A stretch of DNA of 64,000 nt, from contig NZ_LGDE01000227.1 in assembly GCF_001279725.1 (NCBI RefSeq), positions 1 to 64,000 on the forward strand, in the 5' to 3' direction. This DNA comes from Streptomyces sp. WM4235. GTDB lineage: Bacteria > Actinomycetota > Actinomycetes > Streptomycetales > Streptomycetaceae. The notes below the pieces were generated by a model. It saw only the letters and a list, made by a program, of their open reading frames with translations. It made no database searches and was not told the DNA's origin. This document shows, one piece after another, positions 59,070-64,000 of the stretch. A program made the translations under genes and the position numbers. Within the stretch, counting starts at the first letter, position 1; the number at the start of each line of letters is the position of its first letter.

Positions 59070-60170
59070 ATGAAGCACTCTCGTCTCCTTGGCTTCTCGG
59101 CGGGCGGCACCACGGGGTGGTCCGCGGATCGGGGTGGTCGCCGGGTCGGGGCGGGGGCCGGGGCGGGCTCGCGGGAGAGGGGCGTGGTCCTGGTGGTCAT
59201 GGTGCGCCGCGACGTCGACCGTCTGCGCGAGCTCGGCTATCCCATCGCGGCTTTCAAGGGCCCCGACGGCGGGTACCGGCTCGACGCCGGCGCGGAGCTT
59301 CCGCCCCTGCTGTTCGACGACGAGCAGGCCGTCGCCCTCGCCGTGGCGCTGCGGATCGCCACCACCAGCGGCGCCAGCATCGAGGAGGCGGCGGCCCGGG
59401 CACTGAACACCGTCCGACAGGTCATGCCCGCTCGGCTGCGCCATCGGATCGACGTCCTCCAGGTCACCGCCGTGGAACGGCCCGCCGGCCGTCCGGCGAC
59501 ACGGGTCGACAGTGACGTGCTCATGGCTCTCGGCGCCGCCGTCCACGCCCGCGAGGTACTCCGCTTCGACTACCCGGCCGCGACCGCGCCGGGAGCCGAC
59601 GAGGGCCGGGGGGACGCCGACCGCACGGCGCCCCCTCCCCGGCGGGCGCAGCCCCATCACCTCGTCACCTGGGGCGGCCGCTGGTACCTCGTCGCCTGGG
59701 ACCTCGACCGCGAGGACTGGCGCACCTTCCGCGCGGACCGGATCGGCCCGCGCGTCCCCACGGGGCCCCGCTTCGTTCCGCGCGAGGTGCCCGGGGGTGA
59801 TGTGGCCGCCTACGTGGCCGGCAGGTTCCACGGCTCCGACGCCGCCGGGGACTGGCCCTGCCGCGGCGAGGTGATCATCGACCTGCCGGCCGCCGACGTC
59901 TCCCGGTACGCCCGTGACGGCTTCGTCGAGGAACTCGACGCGCGGCGCTGCCGGCTCGTGCTGGGCTCGTGGTCCTGGCCCGGACTGGCCGCCACCCTCG
60001 GCAGGTTCGACGCGGACATCGAGGTGGTGGGGCCGACCGAGTTGAGGGAGGCCTTCGCGCACCTGGCGCACCGCTACGCACGCGCCGCGACGAACACTCC
60101 CGTCGCACCCGGTACGACCGCCACACCTGCCTCGCCCGGCACTCCTGGCCCTCCTGGCGCGGGCGCTTGA
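59070..60170 (+). CDS. WYL-domain regulator with degenerate N-terminal HTH
   Basis: The frame reads 366 aa from ATG 59070 (MKHSRLLGF) or 323 aa from ATG 59199. From RRDVDRLRELGYPI onward it is a normal WYL regulator, with the ligand domain including RWYLVAWDLDREDWRTFRAD and a WCX tail. Between the intact SRLL start and RRDVD, however, there are about 40 residues of Gly/Arg/Ser-rich sequence with no helix-turn-helix. The paralogue at 11662 has ELAERLGVSGRTV there. It may thus be a decaying gene or a non-DNA-binding ligand protein. The tail is Pro/Thr-rich. It is divergent from the AlkZ-like gene. Confidence 0.7.
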   Translation: MKHSRLLGFSAGGTTGWSADRGGRRVGAGAGAGSRERGVVLVVMVRRDVDRLRELGYPIAAFKGPDGGYRLDAGAELPPLLFDDEQAVALAVALRIATTSGASIEEAAARALNTVRQVMPARLRHRIDVLQVTAVERPAGRPATRVDSDVLMALGAAVHAREVLRFDYPAATAPGADEGRGDADRTAPPPRRAQPHHLVTWGGRWYLVAWDLDREDWRTFRADRIGPRVPTGPRFVPREVPGGDVAAYVAGRFHGSDAAGDWPCRGEVIIDLPAADVSRYARDGFVEELDARRCRLVLGSWSWPGLAATLGRFDADIEVVGPTELREAFAHLAHRYARAATNTPVAPGTTATPASPGTPGPPGAGA

Positions 60171-60227
60171 GCCGCACCGCGCCTCAAGCGCCACGGCGCA
60201 CACGCCCCGGCCCTCGTTGCCGATGAT

Positions 60228-61655
60228 TCAGCCCCGTCCGCTCCCGCGCGGGTCGATCGGGGTGAGGATCCCCAGCCGGTCCTCGATCGCCTGGGCCGCC
60301 GCCAGGCACAGGTCTTCCCGGAACGCCCGTCCGACGACCTGCACGCCGGTCGGCAGGCCATCGGCCACCCCGGTCGGCACGGCCACGGCGGGGACGCCGG
60401 CGAAGCTGGTCACGGTACACAGCCGCATGGCCGAGGCGACCCGGTCCCGTCCCGCCATGTCGCGCGACTCCAGACCCGGCTCGACGGGCGGTTCGGTGAA
60501 CACCGGCCCGAGCAACAGCGGGTACGCGTCGAGGAATTCGGCCCAGGAGCGGCGGATGTTCAGCCAGGTGCCCATCAGCTTCATGAACGCGTCGGCGCTC
60601 GCCGGCGGGGTCCGTTCCATGGTCATGCCGATGTAGCGGTCCCCGCCCTCCCCGAGCAGCCCGCGCACCGCGGGCCAGGTGGGGGCGAACTCGGTCACGA
60701 CGATCCGGCCGTACGCGTCGAGCGCCTCGTCGAGTCTCGGTACGTCAGGCACCTCCCGGACGTCGTACCCGGCGTCCCGCAGCGCCTCGGCCGCGTCCTC
60801 GACGGCTCGGCGCACCGTGGGGTGGACCCCGTGGCCTCCGGGGTCCGTCACGACCGCGACCTTCAGTGGGCCAGGGATCGGTGCGCCGTAGGCGGGCACC
60901 GGGACGGCTCGCGGGTCTCGCGGATCGGTTCCGGCGAGTACCTCGTAGGCGAGTCTCAGGTCACCCACGGAGCGCGCCAGTGGGCCGTCGGTGACCAGGA
61001 ACTGTGAGGCCGGGCCCGGGTCGTCGGGGCCCAGCACCCGGTGGTCCGCGGGGAAGCGCCCGCTGGTCGGCTTCAACCCGGCCACACCGTTGAACTGGGC
61101 GGGGATCCGGATCGATCCGCCCGAGTCGTTGCCGAGGCCGAGGGCGGCCATGCCTGTGGCGACCGCCACCCCGTCACCACCGCTGGAGCCGCCCGGGGTC
61201 CGGTCGGGGTCCCAGGGGTTGACGGTGTCCCCGAACAGTTCGCTCCGCGTGTGCATTCCGGCGAGGATCAGCGTCGGGATGTTGGCGTGCCCGACGGGGA
61301 TGGCGCCCGCCGCGCGCAGTCGTGCCACCGGTGGCGCGTCCGCGGGCGCCACCAGGTCGCGGAAGCGTTTCACACCGAACGTGGTCGGCACCCCTTCCAC
61401 GGCGGTGCTCTCCTTGACGGTGAACGGCACGCCCGCGAGCGGGCCCGACACCTCACCCGCGGCCCGCCCGCGGTCCGTTCGGGCGGCTGCGGCGCGGGCT
61501 CGCTCGGCCAGGATCAGCGTCACGGCGTTGACCCGGGGGTTGACCTCGGCGATCCGCTCCAGATGGCTGTCGACCAGTTCGAGGGCGGAGACGTCCCCAC
61601 CGCGTACCGCGGCCGCCTGCTCGGCGGCCGTCATCCTCCACAGGGCGTCCCTCAC
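60228..61655 (-). CDS. Amidase-signature hydrolase
   Basis: A 475-aa enzyme of the amidase signature family. The Ser-cisSer-Lys triad is Lys in VPFTVKEST, the cis-Ser in TPGGSSGGDGVAVA and the nucleophile Ser in GNDSGGSIRIPAQFNGV. It hydrolyses amide bonds in small molecules. GTG at 61655 follows GAAGAGG at 8 nt and gives the usual family start; an ATG at 61697 overlaps the operator. It is divergent from a TetR gene with two matching palindromes between them, so it is likely induced by its substrate. Confidence 0.92.
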   Translation of the reverse strand: MRDALWRMTAAEQAAAVRGGDVSALELVDSHLERIAEVNPRVNAVTLILAERARAAAARTDRGRAAGEVSGPLAGVPFTVKESTAVEGVPTTFGVKRFRDLVAPADAPPVARLRAAGAIPVGHANIPTLILAGMHTRSELFGDTVNPWDPDRTPGGSSGGDGVAVATGMAALGLGNDSGGSIRIPAQFNGVAGLKPTSGRFPADHRVLGPDDPGPASQFLVTDGPLARSVGDLRLAYEVLAGTDPRDPRAVPVPAYGAPIPGPLKVAVVTDPGGHGVHPTVRRAVEDAAEALRDAGYDVREVPDVPRLDEALDAYGRIVVTEFAPTWPAVRGLLGEGGDRYIGMTMERTPPASADAFMKLMGTWLNIRRSWAEFLDAYPLLLGPVFTEPPVEPGLESRDMAGRDRVASAMRLCTVTSFAGVPAVAVPTGVADGLPTGVQVVGRAFREDLCLAAAQAIEDRLGILTPIDPRGSGRG

Positions 61656-61683
61656 GTCTGGTACCTCTTCCCGAAACACGTTC

Positions 61684-61699
61684 CGATGCAAGTGCATCG
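61684..61699. promoter_or_regulatory. TetR operator 1
   Basis: CGATGCAAGTGCATCG has perfect 7-bp arms (CGATGCA / TGCATCG) around AG. It lies 28 bp upstream of the amidase GTG. Confidence 0.7.
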
Positions 61700-61717
61700 A
61701 AACAGTACCCCGGGAAT

Positions 61718-61733
61718 CGATACGAGCGCATCG
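61718..61733. promoter_or_regulatory. TetR operator 2
   Basis: CGATACGAGCGCATCG keeps the CGAT...ATCG ends and 16-bp length of operator 1, 34 bp away. It lies 59 bp upstream of the TetR ATG and beside TCGCATAAAG, a possible -10 region. Confidence 0.55.
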
Positions 61734-61792
61734 CATAAAGTGTGCGGGGACCCGGAGCACCGGAGACACCGGGAGTCAGGGAGGAGACGGGC

Positions 61793-62464
61793 ATGCCCAA
61801 GCAGGTGGACTACGCGGACCGCCGCCACCTTATCGCCGAGGCCGTCTGTCGACTCGCCGACGAACACGGGCTGGAAGGCGTCACCCTGCGCGACGTCGCC
61901 GCCCGCGCGCAGGTGTCGATGGGCGCCGTCCAGCGCTGTTTCCGCACCAAGGAGGAGATGCTCTCGTTCACTCTCGGGCGGGTGGGCGACCGGATCGGCG
62001 AGCGCATCCGGGCCCGGCTGGTGGCGAGCCCCGCACAGTCGGCAAGCACCGCCCTGGGCCACGCGGCCACCGAGGTCGCGCTGCTCCGGGAGGAACACCG
62101 GGCCGAGGCCCGGGTATGGCTCGCGTTCGTCGCCCAGGCGGCCGTCAACGAGACCCTCGCGGCCACCCTGAAGGCCAACTACGCGGCCCTGCAAGAGGCG
62201 TTCACGCACCTCGTCGCGGAAGCCGCCGAGAGCGTCGACGGCCTCGCACCCCTCGAAGCGCCCCTCGACGCACTCCTCGACGCGTCACACGAGGCTCGCA
62301 CCCTCCTCGCCCTCACGGACGGTCTCACCACGCACGTGCTGATCGGCCACCTCACCCCACAAGCGGCGCGGGACGTCCTGCACGCCCACCTGGCCAACCT
62401 CTGGGCGCGGACCGCGCGGCCCACGACCGACCCCGCGCTCCGTCCCGACCAACCCGACCGCTGA
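61793..62464 (+). CDS. TetR/AcrR family repressor
   Basis: A 223-aa regulator. The HTH is near residues 10-55 (RRHLIAEAVCRLADEHGLEGVTLRDVAARAQVSMGAVQRCF, then RTKEEML). The ligand domain is helical (EARVWLAFVAQAAVNETLAA, TLLALTDGLTTHVLIGHL). The GxVxxxF pattern with AVQRCF marks the BetI/YfiR-like branch. ATG at 61793 follows GGAGGAG. It most likely represses itself and the amidase through the two palindromes. Confidence 0.93.
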   Translation: MPKQVDYADRRHLIAEAVCRLADEHGLEGVTLRDVAARAQVSMGAVQRCFRTKEEMLSFTLGRVGDRIGERIRARLVASPAQSASTALGHAATEVALLREEHRAEARVWLAFVAQAAVNETLAATLKANYAALQEAFTHLVAEAAESVDGLAPLEAPLDALLDASHEARTLLALTDGLTTHVLIGHLTPQAARDVLHAHLANLWARTARPTTDPALRPDQPDR

Positions 62465-62516
62465 CGGGCCGGAAACCGGTCGACGATGGTCAAAGGTCGA
62501 TGAGAGCCTGTCCCGC

Positions 62517-62909
62517 ATGGACGCCGACCCCATCGACCTCGCGCGACGTCTCGCGCGCGACCTGTTCCCCGAAGCGCTCGCCGTGGTTCTGGCCGGATCC
62601 ACGGCCTCGGGGCGGGCGACGCCGAGCAGCGACCTCGACGTCGCGGTGCTCGTCGGGGACGACGGCGAGACCCTCCGCGCGTGGGCGGGCGGCGGGAAGT
62701 GGCTGCCGCGACGCCTCCTGGCCGCGGACGCGGAACGCGGATCCGCCCTGCTCGAAGGACACCTGCGGCTGTGTCGATCGGAGGATCCGACGCCGCTCGT
62801 CGATGCCGCCTCTCGGATCCTCGACCTCGTCGGCGGGCCGCTTCGCGAGGGCTACCGCAGAACCTGGCGGGGTGTCGTCGCGTCGGCGGCCGCCCCGATC
62901 GGGCGTTGA
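62517..62909 (+). CDS. Nucleotidyltransferase-like protein, shortened
   Basis: A 130-aa protein. Residues 25-46 form the nucleotidyltransferase motif (LAGSTASGRATPSSDLDVAV: G-S then D-x-D). From about residue 56 the sequence (GGGKWLPRRLLAADAERGSA) looks like the helical C-terminus of longer, about 250-aa family members. The middle, which normally holds the third acidic residue, appears missing without loss of frame. Transfer activity is therefore doubtful. ATG at 62517 has no strong ribosome site. Not obviously coupled to neighbours. Confidence 0.72.
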   Translation: MDADPIDLARRLARDLFPEALAVVLAGSTASGRATPSSDLDVAVLVGDDGETLRAWAGGGKWLPRRLLAADAERGSALLEGHLRLCRSEDPTPLVDAASRILDLVGGPLREGYRRTWRGVVASAAAPIGR

Positions 62910-62932
62910 CGGCGGACCGACGCGGCACCGCC

Positions 62933-64000
62933 CTACCGGGGCGGGGTGTCCGTACCCGACCCGCCGGCCAGGCCTCCCCGGCGCCCGGTCGCCGGCGCCG
63001 GCGCCGGCGCCACTGACGGTGGTGACGGGAGGCGGACGACGAGGCGGGCGCCGCCAGGACTCGGCTCCGCGTCCACGGAACCGCCGTGATGGGCCGCCAG
63101 GTCCCGGGCGATGGCCAGCCCCAACCCGGCCCCGCCCTGGTCGCGGCTGCGGGCGTCGTCGAGGCGGGTGAACCGTTCGAAGACCCGCTCCCGTTCCGCG
63201 GGCGGAATGCCCGGCCCGTCGTCCACGATCTCCAGCACGGCGACCGGTGCGCCATCCACGCCCGGCGCGGTGCGGAGCACCACGTCCACCCGCTCCTCCG
63301 CGAAGCGCTGGGCGTTGTCGAGCAGGTTGGTGACGATCCGGATCAGCCACAGCTCGTTGCCGGTGACCCGGATCCCGGCGGTGAGGGCCGTGCCGACCGG
63401 GACCCGGTCGCCGGCGCGGGCCTCGACCACGTCCCGGACGAGCTCGGTGAGATCCAGGGGCACGGTCGGCACGGGCTGCGCGGCGTCGATCCGGGCGAGG
63501 AGCAGCAGATCGGCCGCGAGTTGCTGGAGTCGCTCGACGTCCTCCAGCGCGCCTCCGATCAGTTCGGGCCACAGGTCCGGGTCACGGATCGCCATGGCCA
63601 CCTCCAACTGGGTCCGCAGCACGGTGATGGGGCTGCGCAGCTCGTGCGACGCGTCGGCGATGAACCGCCGCTGTCGGATCCCGGACGCCTCCAGCCGGTC
63701 CAAGGTGGTGTTCATCGTCTGCGCCAGGCGGGCGACCTCGTCACGCGTGGGAGGCACGGGGACCCGGCGGTGCAGGTCCCGGTCGGAGATCTCCGCGACC
63801 TCGGCGCGGATCTCCTCGACGGGGCGCAGTGCCCGGCCGGTGACGCGCCAGGTGACGAGGGCGACGGTCGCGAGGAGGAGGGGCATGCCGATCGCGAGCG
63901 CGGCGGTGGTGGTGTCGTCGGCGGCGTCGGCGGCGCGCAGTGAGGCTCCCGCGTAGACGGTGACGATCCCGTCGGGGGTGTCGACGACGACCTGCGCCAC
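62933..64000 (-). CDS. Sensor histidine kinase, C-terminal part (runs off edge)
   Basis: 355 residues of a membrane histidine kinase; the start lies beyond the right end. Visible parts are the end of the sensor loop, a membrane helix (TTAALAIGMPLLLATVALVTW), HAMP (GRALRPVEEIRAEVAEIS), phosphoacceptor His in ADASHELRSPITVL, the N box LLDNAQRF, G1 DDGPGIP and G2 GGAGLGLAIA. All ATP-site boxes are intact, unlike the kinase at 13613. The tail is Pro/Ala/Gly-rich. A response regulator is expected next, outside the window. Confidence 0.93.
   Translation of the reverse strand: MAQVVVDTPDGIVTVYAGASLRAADAADDTTTAALAIGMPLLLATVALVTWRVTGRALRPVEEIRAEVAEISDRDLHRRVPVPPTRDEVARLAQTMNTTLDRLEASGIRQRRFIADASHELRSPITVLRTQLEVAMAIRDPDLWPELIGGALEDVERLQQLAADLLLLARIDAAQPVPTVPLDLTELVRDVVEARAGDRVPVGTALTAGIRVTGNELWLIRIVTNLLDNAQRFAEERVDVVLRTAPGVDGAPVAVLEIVDDGPGIPPAERERVFERFTRLDDARSRDQGGAGLGLAIARDLAAHHGGSVDAEPSPGGARLVVRLPSPPSVAPAPAPATGRRGGLAGGSGTDTPPR

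Noticed and set aside
4..64000. CRISPR arrays, tRNA or rRNA genes
   Set aside because: No regularly spaced 25-40-bp repeats with unique spacers, and no cloverleaf or rRNA signature was noticed on either strand by eye.

Overview
The window is very GC-rich DNA with strong G/C bias at third codon positions, frequent GTG starts and GTGA/ATGA gene overlaps. It also carries families typical of actinomycetes: DUF4232 lipoprotein, SCO4225-type membrane protein, DUF4404, WYL regulators and a membrane-anchored XRE protein. This points to Streptomyces or a close relative (inference from family content, not from a search). No rRNA, tRNA or CRISPR array was found. The left edge cuts an ABC export locus just before the permease and the right edge cuts a sensor histidine kinase.

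Layout. 0-16 kb: FtsX-type permease, secreted and lipid-anchored proteins, a membrane-anchored HTH protein, an EF-hand protein, and a divergent SnoaL/MarR pair with two perfect 17-bp palindromes between them. A small membrane protein/HTH pair follows with its own repeated palindrome, then an epoxide-hydrolase-fold protein lacking its catalytic residues, its divergent WYL regulator, a GH114-like secreted protein and a two-component system. 16.2-21.8 kb: a foreign-looking island between a truncated copy and a nearly full copy of the same insertion sequence, both in the same direction. Its cargo is a minus-strand operon: a cytoplasmic subtilisin-like protease resembling the protease half of cyanobactin PatG/PatA, a 66-aa CxxC protein, a protein resembling the separate C-terminal half of PatG, a 126-aa protein with 12 cysteines, a short HExxH frame and a protein with an internal repeat. 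I regard this as the best candidate for an undescribed system, most simply peptide maturation.

22-50 kb is mostly ordinary chromosome: a methyltransferase, a TMEM165-type Mn/Ca exporter behind a yybP-ykoY-like riboswitch, CorA, a 1,623-aa HEAT-type protein, and a stress/envelope group (PRC-barrel, PP2C phosphatase, CDF transporter, DJ-1/PfpI protein, DUF3618, holin-like DUF1469, YihY/BrkB). After these come YjbQ, a receptor Ser/Thr kinase with a lectin-like outer domain, an iron-box-preceded but frameshifted lipase, an intact epoxide hydrolase, and an FAD-linked oxidase with a divergent TetR regulator.

51-57.3 kb: a secreted ribosome-inactivating protein of the ricin A-chain fold lies divergent to a five-gene operon in which every junction is a 4-nt overlap. 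The operon encodes a BacA-like prephenate decarboxylase/dehydratase-fold protein, a DUF6421 protein, an EamA/DMT exporter, an ATP-grasp ligase and a class IV aminotransferase. Together these suggest a compact bacilysin-like non-ribosomal peptide pathway from prephenate. 57.3-64 kb: an acetyltransferase, an AlkZ-like protein, a WYL regulator with a ruined HTH, an amidase/TetR divergent pair with two palindromic operators, a shortened nucleotidyltransferase and the partial kinase.
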